Assembly: GCA_027924585.1 (NCBI GenBank)
Contig: BSBM01000050.1
Location: 9,261,501-9,325,500 of the forward strand
DNA: 64,000 bases
Reading direction: 5' to 3'
Source of the DNA: Larix kaempferi
Lineage: Eukaryota; Streptophyta; Pinopsida; Pinales; Pinaceae
The notes beneath the pieces were generated by a model. It was not told the DNA's origin. It saw nothing but the letters and a program-made list of their open reading frames with translations, and searched no databases. How positions within the stretch are numbered: position 1 is the first letter of the stretch; the number at the start of each line of letters is the position of its first letter. The translations under genes and the position numbers were made by a program. Of this stretch, positions 30,980 through 40,749 are shown piece after piece.

Positions 30980-32130
30980 TTCCATGGAGAACACAACTAC
31001 AAGGAATACACATCCACAAAAAAAAAAACAAATGTGGTAAGCTCATTATCCACTAAATATATTTTTTAGATTTTGTTGTTGCATGCATGAATACATTGCT
31101 TTTAGGCATAGATGGTTGTTTTTCTTTACCCTAACTCTTGTAAATTTTAACCCTTTGATTTCTTGATATTCCACGAGCTTCAAAATACTCCTTGGTTCAA
31201 TACTATGGAAATGCATAGACATGCATTTTTGTTTATTTTCCATTAACCACAATGGGCTAAAATGAAACTCTAATGCTCACATATGAAACCCTAATCCTCA
31301 CATATAGATGACACATTCACAATTTTTATGGGGTTTTTAAAATTTTGTATTTTTGGCCCAATATTAGTTTTGGTTTACCATCCATACTTTGTTTTATATC
31401 CCAAAAATAGCATTTAAAACAATCAAAATATGGTTGTATCTTCCATTTCCATTGATACTTATATTGTTGGTATCCATTTGAATTCTTCTGCATTGTTAAT
31501 ACCATTGATTGGGATGGTTTTGATGAAGTATAGTATGACACCATGCATGCTTGATTAACCCTATAGACTAGGCAATATTTTCATACAAACACATCATAAT
31601 AGAGATCAACCATATGCCTTTGAGCTACTAGTTATAGAAGAATAGGCTTAGAAAGGATATAAAATTGAATACTAAAAAAGAACATTCCATCATGATGCCT
31701 TGCATTAGTATATGCATGTATATGACAATATACAAATTTATTGGTAGCTTTGGTTCTTATACTATTTATTTGACTTTCATATCTTCCTATTTTGGCATTT
31801 TTTAAGAGCATTTATGAATGCATTGGTTGTAGCATACTGGTGACTTTTCTTATAGCTTCTAGGAATATACAAAAATAAAAATACAACATGGGTTACAATC
31901 GAAGACATATTAAATGAGGGTTGTAAATATATTAAATACATGATGAAAAAAAGTATTTTCATTGATGTAGGAGCATACAAGATTATGAATAATTTGCACA
32001 CAATTTATGCCTAATTTGTGAAGATTATGTTTACTTAAAAAACCAATATCCTATTTCCTAATAGAGGAGGTGTTTGCACCCAAAAAATATTTGTTTGATT
32101 ATAATGATGAATGGTTCACAACACTTCACC
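30980..32130 (+). repeat. Dispersed 1.15 kb direct repeat, copy 2
   Basis: Collinear with 2,310-3,470, with the same landmarks, in the same orientation. It adds a short duplication of GAAACYCTAATSCTCACATAT (31,264-31,310) that copy 1 lacks. The copies lie about 28.7 kb apart, outside the satellites. Confidence 0.8.
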
Positions 32131-32413
32131 TTTGTTGTGCCTAGAACTACCCAGAATGATGTTTGAAGGACAAAACATGGTTGAAACATGTCCAGATCTA
32201 CCCAGGATTGCTGCTTTATATGGTTTACTACTTCCTTTATGCATAGGTCTACCCCAAATGCTACTAGAAAGAACTAAAACAAGCCTAAAGATTGATTTCA
32301 AAACCCAGTGAGGTTCCAAGTTTATGCTTAGAACAAGATATGAGCATGTTTTACTGATGATTTATGGTTGAGGTTCACCCATAATGCTTTCTCCACTATA
32401 AGGAAAAGGCCAT

Positions 32414-32484
32414 GTAGTGGAGGTTACATCGGATGTTTTTAGTGTTACAAGATTGGTCAAAATTTTCAAAAAAACCTCCGCTAC
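32414..32484. other. Inverted repeat, 12 bp arms
   Basis: GTAGTGGAGGTT (32,414-32,425) pairs with AACCTCCGCTAC (32,473-32,484), one G-T pair, with a 47 base loop. It sits just before the minisatellite. A function is not evident. Confidence 0.5.
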
Positions 32485-32544
32485 AACCTCTGTCAATGGC
32501 GGTTGGAGGCTTTATAGGAGGGTTTTTCATCAATGCACTTTACT

Positions 32545-32915
32545 GAGACAAGCACACCAGTGCACTTATACCAAATATGCACCTGTGCACTTATACCAAC
32601 GATGCACATGTGCATTTATACCAACGATGCACTAGTGTGCTTATACCAAAGATGCGGTAATGCACCTTCACCAAAGAGGAGCATCGACAGTGGTGCGCCT
32701 TCACCAAAGAGGAGAACTAGAACCACTGTGAATTCATTAAAGAGGAGCACCAATGTTTTTTTTTTGCCAAAACTACACTAGTGCACATTCGTTATGGAGC
32801 ACCAGTGCACCTACAGTAAAGAAATATAGATGCATTTATACCAAAGATGAGAATCGATGCACCTTAACCAACAATGAGCATTGGTGCACGCATAACAAAG
32901 AGGGGCATTGATCAC
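32545..32915 (+). repeat. GTGCAC-rich minisatellite, 25 to 33 bp units
   Basis: The first four units are 25 bp (CAC-TGTGCACTTATACCAA plus CGATG). Later ones drift to 26-33 bp with CACCTTCACCAAAGAGGAG. At 32,790-32,820 a variant reads GCACCAGTGCACCTACAGTA. Almost the same string occurs at 33,254-33,275, where it replaces the end of a phytocyanin exon. Confidence 0.88.
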
Positions 32916-33240
32916 AAAAAAAATGTTGTGTACCTGAACCTTATGAACATGCAAATAAAGGGAGGTGATTTAATAAATACATGATTATTAAAATGTAGTG
33001 ATATAATAACTTTGATTTTGAATATTCCAAGTATTAGCTCTTACCCTTGTTTATTAATGAATCTCTTATTTACAATTTAAAAATGAAATGCTTGCCTAAG
33101 ATTAAACAAAAAATATAATTTGGTTGTTTGAATCATAATTCTATAGTTAAAAGCATATGAAATAAGACATTATCAATAAACATAAAAATAATATTATAAA
33201 AATGTATAATACTTAATATTGAAATGTTAAGCTTTATAAT
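32916..33240. other. AT-rich spacer, no gene seen
   Basis: No ORF or repeat is recognised. It separates the minisatellite from the phytocyanin remnant. Confidence 0.4.
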
Positions 33241-33253
33241 TTATTGTCATGAA

Positions 33254-33445
33254 GCACTAGTGCACCTATAGTAAAGAAGCAATTCTCCACAAAGCCGCCA
33301 ATGAAGTAGAAGGAACCAGATTTAGTGAACCTGAAAAACAAATCCTCATTCGTGGAATAAACGATGGTGCTTGATGTATTGCAGGTGGTGTAATCCCTCT
33401 CTGTCACAAGCACCACAGAGTCACTTCCTTGGGTGTACTTAAACA
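33254..33445 (-). pseudogene. Early-nodulin-like phytocyanin, exon 2 only (copy 1)
   Basis: A good acceptor (TATATTTGCAG, ending at 33,446) precedes a frame reading FKYTQGSDSVVLVTERDYTT, CNTSSTIVYSTNEDLFF and GSFYFIGGFVENC. This is the second half of a plastocyanin-like domain. These are secreted, membrane-surface proteins. Where copper-binding members have His and Cys ligands, this one has FYF-GG---NC, so it is of the early-nodulin-like type that does not bind copper. After ENC the sequence turns into the GTGCAC minisatellite, so the KGQK--VVV end is lost. Exon 1 is missing: the DNA jumps from intron sequence at about 33,480 to upstream flank (TTGGCTACTTGACACATGTG). Confidence 0.82.
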
Positions 33446-34008
33446 CTGCAAATATAGAGTTATGGCCAAAGAAATCACTACTTGGGCTAGTTGGGCTATT
33501 GGCTACTTGACACATGTGGGAAAGGTAAATGGTGCGTGCATGCCTAGAGAAAGTGGGAACTCGAGAATGGTTGTAAGGTTGTTCGCATGTTATTAATAGG
33601 AAACTGAAACGAATGGGGCCGAGCAGCTCTCCAATTTATGTAATAGTGATAGCCGATGTATTGTATCAAGATGCCACATGTCGCATATATTTTGTTCCTA
33701 TTCCATGCCACGCTCACAACGTGAATATCGCATTAACCCTAAAATTTTGAGTGGGAGTTTGAGAAATGGTGCGTGCATGCCTAGAGAAAATGGGAGTTTG
33801 AGAATTGATTTATTTTTAATAAATTATAATAAGATATTTTATATTTTAAAATAAGTTTTAAAAAAAATTGGTGTATAACAAATTTAAATAGAATAATATG
33901 TTTTTATTAAGTTTTTAAGTTTTTTATTTCCATTTTTGTGGTATTTTAGAATTTATATGAAATTATAAAATATTTTTATAAATTAGATTAGCATATTTGC
34001 ATCAATGA

Positions 34009-34296
34009 TATATGAAAAATGCACATAGATGGAGGGTGGAATATCTGATCTCCATAATGATACTTGTGTTTTCCATTATCCACTCATGTAAGTAGTAATA
34101 AGAGTTTAATAATCATACCCCTCTCTACAGTTTATCAAAAGGATTATTGTGGTATATGAAAAATGCACATAGATGGAGGGTGGAATATCCGATCTCCATA
34201 ATGATACTTATGTTTTCCATTATCCACTCATGTAAGTAGTAGTAAGAGTTTAATAATCATACCCCTCTCTACACTTTACCAAAAGGATTATTTTTC
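34009..34296 (+). repeat. Tandem duplication, period 144 bp
   Basis: TATATGAAAAATGCACATAG through TACCAAAAGGATTAT occurs at 34,009 and again at 34,153, nearly identical. The corresponding place in copy 2 (40,531-40,670) has one unit only, so the duplication arose in copy 1 after the segmental duplication, or was lost from copy 2. Confidence 0.92.
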
Positions 34297-35100
34297 CAAG
34301 TGTTGTAAAGCTATTACATGCACTATAATACATAGGTAATGGAGAAATAAATTTAATTTAATTTAAATGTGTTATTAAATTTTATTTTGGAGATTAATTG
34401 ATTTTAGTAAGCAATGGTGAATATCCTCTTGAAATACATTTTTTTGCAAAATATCTTTATTATAGAAATGTTTATTTATAGTCTAAACATTATATGATTT
34501 GGATTTTTTTTAACTATCATCATCGGAATTTGTAAATTTTTATGACTAAAATTGCATTTTTGAAAGAATAAATGGATTCATCACCCTCAAATAACCCTAT
34601 TGCACCTAGACTGTGCATTCTCAACATCTTATATTTGCAATTCCAATAATTGTTCTAATTTTTAACTGAATTTGAGGCAAAATTGGTCAAAAATTTATGA
34701 TCGAAAAAGATCCAAATCATAGCATGTTTAGACTACGACTTTATTTATTATTATCACTGTATATTACATGTGTAGCACTCAAATCACTAAAACAAACTGA
34801 AAAAAGTAATAAATAGAGTTAAAACTATAAGCACCAAACTCTATGAAAAAGAACATGGGCACACCTTTGCACATGAATGCCTCACCAACAACAACTCACC
34901 CTTATATAAGACAATCCTTCTTCAGAGCTCATTCTTCAAAGAAATTTGTTAAGAGTTGGTTAAATTAGTTTCTTCTAGCCATGTGTAGCCTAATTTGTTC
35001 TAATCTATTTGAGTGTAATTTTAATGTGGATTTATTGTCAAACTATAAAAGGTCCTTTGGCCAAGTGAAAAATCAAGCAAATTTATTTAGGAGTTTGAGT

Positions 35101-35499
35101 TATGCATCTTTTATCTATTGTATTGGGTTTTTCTTGCTATTGTTCATGGTATTTTGGAGAAGTCTCTATGAACCTTATCATCTGTTATAAGAACTATAAG
35201 ACTTAGACATGATCCAAGTTGGGTGAAAACATGAAGTTGGGTAACTATTTTGCTTGTTCTTTGATCCGACACATTAAATGCCAAGGATCCTAGCCGATGT
35301 GTGATAATATTCTTAAACTCTCGCATGGTATACACACACACACACACTCAATCGAGATATTTTAAACATAAATAAAAAATATTTCGACTATACTACTTCG
35401 AATCAAGTGTGAATCAAGCGCAGCTACAGTGAAAATCTTGTTGAAAGCGTGAAAATTTGAAAAATAAGTTTGGGTAATTTTTTCTTTATTGTGGATTTT
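35101..35499. other. Spacer with an AC microsatellite
   Basis: (AC)n at 35,331-35,346. No gene is supported. Confidence 0.5.
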
Positions 35500-36060
35500 T
35501 TTTTTTACTTATGGAATAAGTTTGGCATATTCCTTTTTTTAATAAGGAACATATTGCCAATTTGTTCTTGGCATATTTTTGTTTTTTTATAAAGAACATA
35601 TTCTCAAATTGGTTTTGGCATATTATTGTTTTTTTATAAAGATCATATTGTCAATTTAGTTTGGTCATATTATAGTTTTTCATAAAGAGAATATTCTAAA
35701 TTTGGTTTTAGCATATCACTATTTTTATAAAGGGAATGTATTGTGATTTTCATTTTGGCATATTACTCCTTATAGATAAATGACACATTTTGAAATTGGA
35801 TTTGTGCTTATGCATATTATATTTTATTTTCTTCTAAGAGCCCAATTGTGATTTGTGTTTAGCATATAATCACATTTTTTAAGGAAAAATGAATTATATT
35901 GTGATTTCAGTCAAGACTTGTGAAATTTGTCTTTATCTTACTGTATTTTTTTTCCAAGAGAAAACACAAATATTGTAATTTTTTTCAATGAAAAATGGAT
36001 ATTCCAATTTGCTTTAAATCACTTATGTAATGTTGTTTTTGGCATATCGCAATTTGACTC
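35500..36060 (+). repeat. AT-rich minisatellite, about 55-60 bp period
   Basis: TTTGGCATATT, then a T run, then ATAAAGAACATATT, then AATTTGGT recurs at about 35,520, 35,571, 35,617, 35,670, 35,710 and 35,755. It degenerates toward 36,060. The motif TTGGCATAT is the constant part. Confidence 0.78.
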
Positions 36061-36167
36061 TTAAATATTGCAATTTGTTTCATTAATTGTACAATTTTAT
36101 ATCCAATTTATTATTATATGATTTTAGGTTTCTGGTATTGGATTTTAGGTTTTTAATTCTTCCAACA

Positions 36168-36430
36168 TGGGAAGCCATAGGAATTGTAAAAGAAAGTATG
36201 ATCGCATCAGAACTGATCGAGAGGCAAGGAAAGAGCAACAACGTGAAAGCATGAGAAAGTTAAGAGAAAAAAGAAAAAAATGAACAAAATGTGGAGGCGC
36301 ATGGTGGTGACAAATAAATGCAAAATGTCAAGGAACACATTCCTAAAAGAAATGAAGAAGATGGAGGTGACGAGGAAATGATAAATGTCAAAGGAACAAT
36401 AGGCAGTGTTGATATTGACACCATGATTGG
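36168..36430 (+). other. Small basic ORF with a splice-donor-like end (possible first exon)
   Basis: ATG at 36,168 in good context (CCAACATGG) encodes 38 residues, very basic: MGSHRNCKRKYDRI and RKEQQRESMRKLREKRKK. After its stop an overlapping frame continues NEQNVEAHGG and EEDGGDEEMINVKGTIG up to a donor, TTG|GTGAGTAAA, at about 36,430. A matching acceptor (TTTTATGCAG) lies at about 36,542. Basic then acidic is seen in some transposon-encoded proteins. No homolog recognised. It could equally be chance. Confidence 0.3.
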
Positions 36431-36903
36431 TGAGTAAAGAATATTTCAAGTTTAAATAGTTATTTAACTTTTATATATTTGATTTGAAAGTTCACAATCT
36501 TATATATGAAGTTCAATTTATAAATTTATATAATTTTATGCAGGGTCAACATCCAAGTCACATCAAGTCCCTACCACACCTATCAATTAACAGAGTTTAA
36601 TTGGAAGTTGTAGCCATAATCAGAATAACTTCATTCTTTTTCTATCAAATATTTAAAAACAGTAATAATATTGATCCAACATCCATTTCTGTTAGTATAT
36701 AAAAAGAGAAGCTTAAACACTATTGATGTAAAGTTGTTGAAAACAAAGCTAGGATGGGAAGAAACAACGAAAGCAACTGCATTGATAAGAGGATTGCGGT
36801 AAGTAGGAGAGTCCGCGAGGGGCGATACAACGAACGAATTATTACCAACCGTTGTAGAAGGTGCATGTGTTAGAGCAGACGATTTCCAACCTAGGCTTGA
36901 ATC
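36431..36903. other. Flank between the small ORF and the phytocyanin gene
   Basis: A candidate acceptor at about 36,542 opens a short frame (GSTSKSHQVPTTPIN) ending in TAA. The rest has nothing recognisable. It also serves as 3' flank of the minus-strand phytocyanin gene. Confidence 0.35.
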
Positions 36904-37120
36904 CTACTGTGGCGTGACCACTATAATCACCTTCTGCCCCTTCAAGCAATTCTCCGCAAAGTCGTCGGTGAAGTAGAAGGGAGCAGATTTAGTGAACCTG
37001 AAAAGCAAATCCCGATTCATGGAATAAACAGTGGGGTTTGACGTATTGCAAGTGGTGTAGGCCCTCTCTTTCACAAGCAACACAGATTCACTGCCTTGGG
37101 TGTGTTTAAACAATGCAAAT

Positions 37121-38316
37121 GGGTGAATCCACGAATATCGTTCACCATTTTTGGCGGATAGAATGGAAAAAAATTGTTTTTCGGACCCTCGATCTAGTTA
37201 TTTTAGAGCCCTCGGTCGAGGTTTTAAAAGCTCGATCGAGGGTTTTAAAAGCTCGATAGAGGGTTTTAAAATACCTCGATCGAGGGTTTTAAAAATCCTC
37301 GATCGAGGGTTGAAACAAGACCTCGATCTAGATTTTGAAAAACAAAAAAGGCTCGTTTTAGGCCCTCGATCGAGGTGTTGTTAAACCCTTGATCGAGGTG
37401 TTGTTAAAGCCTCGATAGAGGTATGTTAACACCCTCGATCGAGGTATTTTAAAACCCTCGATCGAGCAAATAGCTCGATCGAGGGCTTAAAAAACAAGCC
37501 GAGAGCCCTTTTCACTGCAGAATGAAAGTTTTGTCTACCTTCCACATAGATAAACCATGTCATTAAATGCTCATTAATGAGCGGACTTGATACCATTGGA
37601 TTCCTCAACAAATCCTCTATCCAGATATATAAAATTTATGAATTTTTATCTTCATATGTCTTTTGTTTTTAAATTTCTACTAAAACTTGCCCTAAAAAAC
37701 CCTGCCGACAACTTCGATTGAGCTCTAAGATACATCCACAAAATTCAAAATACACATCCAAAAAATTTGAAAAAATACACAAGCCCTAGAGAAACGCGTC
37801 ATCTTCAAAAGGGTATTTTTAGTTTTTCAAATTATGTAAACAATCAAAAGATTGCGTGCACGAACACACATGTGTGCAAAATGCGACTGAAATATTCATT
37901 GGTTAGTTTCAAAAAATAATAATAAATATAATTTTTCGAGAAAAAATAAAAGAAAAATATGTAAGCCCTAGTGCATTCTATCTAGATCATGTTCACATAT
38001 TTTATTTTTTTAAATTATTACTTTAACGTTAAATTATCGTGCACGAACACAAACTACTTGTTAATTGCTCTTCAAATTTTTAAGTACACACGTTTCATTA
38101 AATGAAAATTCGACATGATAAATGACATTGGTATATTTCGAAAAAAATATCATTGGAAAGCCAACATAATTCTCTACATTTCGTTTTTCAACCGCATGTC
38201 AAAATTCATTTGGAAAATATGAGTTTAGAGGGCTTCAATTTAATACATGGATAAAATTTCCGTTTTTCACCATCATATTTGGCCAAAAAGAGTTACCCAT
38301 CTTCATGGAATCACCC
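37121..38316. mobile_element. Non-autonomous TIR element, 1,196 bp, in the phytocyanin intron
   Basis: Copy 1 reads GCAAATATAGAG. Copy 2 reads GCAAAT, then 1,196 bp, then AAATATAAAG. The insertion therefore duplicated AAAT (37,117-37,120 and 38,317-38,320). The ends are GGGTGAATCCACGAA and, inverted, GGGTGATTCCATGAA. Inverted similarity continues to about 47 bp (TTTTTGGC at both). There is no coding capacity. It contains the TCGATCGA palindrome cluster. A 4 bp target and GGGTG ends do not match any plant superfamily I can name with confidence. Confidence 0.72.
37185..37485. repeat. Cluster of CCTCGATCGAGG palindromes
   Basis: About twelve copies of the palindrome CTCGATCGAG or near variants, spaced 20-35 bp, separated by GTTTTAAAA or TGTTGTTAAA spacers. 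Both CCCTCGATCGAGG and GCTCGATCGAGGG forms occur, so the spacers also pair in part. It lies wholly within the TIR element. The array contains no unique spacer structure like a CRISPR. Confidence 0.9.
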
Positions 38317-38595
38317 AAATATAAAGTTATGGCCAAATAAATCACAACCCAATGGCAATTTGTTAATCTAAAATCTCAGATTCAATTAATTCAGGAATAA
38401 ATACTTACAGAGGGAATCTCCAATTTTAAATCTATGGAATCCCTTCCAATGGTTGTAGGCATCATCTGATTCACTTCCTGAGGGCACCGCCCATCCTTTC
38501 TTCTCACCTACTCTGTACACGAACGTTGTTGTGCTCTCAAGGGTCAATAGAAAACAAAAAATACCTACCCATGCACTGTATCGAGCCATTGTCAT

Positions 38596-39020
38596 GGCCA
38601 AATTCACACATAAGTAAGGAAGGAAGGAATGAAGTTGAACCACTTGTTTGAGAAGGAAGCTCGCCAAATAACTGCAACTAGCGATCTAGAGGAGAGTGAA
38701 TCGAGAAATGGATTTGTAAGCCTTCAGCTAGGTTTAGTTGGGTCGTTGAGGCCCGTGGAATGTGGTTTACAAGCATTGGCTACTTGACACATGTGGGGAA
38801 GGGAAATCATGTTTGCATTCCTAGAGAAAGTGGGAGTTTAAGGAGGGTTGTTCACATGTTATTAATAGGAAAGTGAAATTAGTGGGACTGGGAAACTCTC
38901 CAGTTAATGTAATAGTGATAGCCACTAAATTGTAGCAATATGCCACATGTCACATATATTTTGTTCCTATTCTATGTCATTCTCACAACGTGGATATCAC
39001 ACTAACCCTAAACTTTTAAA
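38596..39020 (-). other. 5' flank of the phytocyanin gene
   Basis: The minus strand has a pyrimidine-rich leader (CATTCCTTCCTTCCTT) just before the ATG. I see no clear TATA box. From 38,760 it matches the flank of copy 1 (GGCTACTTGACACATGTGGG). Confidence 0.5.
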
Positions 39021-40320
39021 AATAATTGACAACAAAATTATTTAGCCTTCAGAACAATGAGTTGCTTGATGCTAAATTTTGGACCTCTTCTTAGACCTAG
39101 CTAAATGCTAGTGTTAGTGAGTTTTAACTAAAAAAACATGTTTAAAATTGGCCATCAAAGTAGGGTTCACCATATATATTAGAGGTCCACTAACCTAAAA
39201 TGTAGGTTAATGATTCAAAGAAAGAACCACTTAAATATTGAAAGTTTTAATGATGCATATAAGATTATCACCGAGTTAATAGGTTTTGGTTAGTTGATAA
39301 TAACATAAGTGTTTTTATAATATTGTGAAATATAGTGTACTAGCATAGCCACTTACCTTGTGGCTAGTGAACATCCACGAGTCATAAGCTAAGTGCTACA
39401 AATAAGTTAATTGTTCTTCATGCTAGTTACACGAATTGCCTGTTAACAAACTGCTTGTTTGTTAAAGAACTGTGTGTTATCCATGCATCAATTTATCCGT
39501 CATAGCTATCAATATATATATATATATATAGAATTGTTTATTTTGAATTTGAAACTACTACATAAAATCAATCTGAACAGTGTAATCTGGGAAAAGCATA
39601 GGCTCCAATCCACCCCAAATTCTAAAATAAAAACACCTATGAGTGTAACAATATTTTTTTAAGATATATTATTTAAATTATATATTTAATGTTGTTAAAC
39701 ATTTTTGTTTTGTAAATGGATGGAGAATTTCAAATTAAATGTTTTTTTTATTTTGAAATAATAATAAATAAAAAAATTACAAATGTTTTATAATATTGTG
39801 AAAATTACAAAATGTTCTATAATATTGTCAAATATAATTTATAATATTTAGGTTTTTAAAGATATTTTATTTAATATTTAATATTTAACATTAATTAATA
39901 TTTTTTAAATTTAGAAATGGATAGAAAATTCAAAATTAAATATTTGTATTTTAAAAATAGATAGAAAGTTACAAATTAAATGGTAGAGATATATTCCATC
40001 TTCATGCCACTTTTTAATGTCCATTGTCCAACTATGGAGTTTAAAAGATAAATGAAAAAGAAACACCATGTTACCCATTACCAACTAATTGTAAATACCA
40101 CTATTCAAATCAGGGAAATGTGTAGAGGATTATAGCACGCAAACAAAATCAATCTTTTGTATGGCATTGACATGATTTGCTTCAATCCCATATAGTGAGA
40201 GAACGGTTACATACATGAAGAGAGAATGGTTCCTTAAGTGAGTCTATGATGCAATTTTATTTATATATCATCGTACTTCGTAATTATAATTTACAAATTT
40301 TCTTTTATTTAAATATTTTA
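39021..40320. other. AT-rich DNA present only in duplication copy 2
   Basis: Has no counterpart in copy 1 (which joins at about 33,750), so it was either inserted here or deleted there. An (AT)n run lies at 39,508-39,529. No gene or terminal repeat could be recognised. Confidence 0.5.
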
Positions 40321-40749
40321 TGGAATTGATTTATATTTAATAAATTATAATAGGATATTTTATATTTTAAAATTAAGTTTTAAAAAAAATGGTTTATAAT
40401 AAATTTAAATAGAATAATATGTTTTTATTATTTTTTTAAGTTTTTTATTTCCATTTTTGTGGTATTTTAGAGTTGATATGAAATTATAAAATATTTTTAT
40501 AAATTAGATTAACATATTTGCATCAATGGTATATGAAAAATGCACATAGATGGAAGGTGGTATATCCAATCTCCATAATGATACTTATGTTTTTCATTAT
40601 CTACTCATGTAAGTAGTAGTAATGGTTTAATAATCATACCCTTCTCTATAGTTTACCAAAAGGATTTTTTTCCCAAGTGTTGTAAAGCTATTATATTCAC
40701 TATAATACATGTATAATGGAGAAATAAATTTAATTTAATTTAAATGTAA
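40321..40749 (+). repeat. Segmental duplication copy 2, left of the retroelement
   Basis: Matches 33,810-34,370. Ends TTTAATTTAAATGTAA, where TGTAA (40,745-40,749) is the target duplication of the Ty3 element. The match to copy 1 resumes at 54,243. Confidence 0.85.

Larger units (their letters stand above)
33240..35100 (+). repeat. Segmental duplication, copy 1
   Basis: Collinear with 36,904-54,965 once the later insertions in that copy are removed. Markers in order: phytocyanin exon 2, GGCTACTTGACACATGTGGG, GCCACATGTC(G/A)CATATATT, the A/T block with TAAATAGAATAATATG, GAAAAATGCACATAGATGG, TTTTATTTTGGAGATTAATTG and GAACATGGGCACACC. The last shared block is TCAAGCAAAT(T/C)TATTTAGGAGTTT. Copy 1 lacks exon 1 and the DNA corresponding to 39,020-40,320. 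Confidence 0.85.
36904..38595 (-). pseudogene. Early-nodulin-like phytocyanin, two exons (copy 2), intron disrupted
   Basis: Exon 1 (38,595-38,409) starts MTMARYSAWVGIFCFLLTL, a signal peptide. It continues TTFVYRVGEKKGWAVP, YNHWKGFHRFKIGDSL and ends at a perfect donor, CTCT|GTAAGT. Exon 2 (37,112-36,904) reads LFKHTQGSESVLLVKERAY, CNTSNPTVYSMNRDLLFRF, FYFTDDFAENCLKGQKVIIV and stops TAG. The two exons join in phase to 131 codons, short but normal for a phytocyanin domain without the Pro-rich/GPI tail. The product would be a secreted, extracellular protein. Copper-ligand His residues are absent, as in early-nodulin-like proteins. Two defects: the acceptor is AT instead of AG (37,114-37,113; copy 1 has AG), and a 1,196 bp TIR element lies four bases beyond the exon 2 side of the intron. 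The frames are intact, so loss is recent or another acceptor is used. Confidence 0.8.

Noticed and set aside
33234-33515. Copy 1 phytocyanin as a working gene
   Set aside because: It has no exon 1 or signal peptide, and its end is replaced by minisatellite sequence.
37185-37485. Palindromic repeat cluster considered as a CRISPR-like array
   Set aside because: Spacers are short, similar to each other and AT-rich. The host is a plant, and the cluster lies inside a TIR element.
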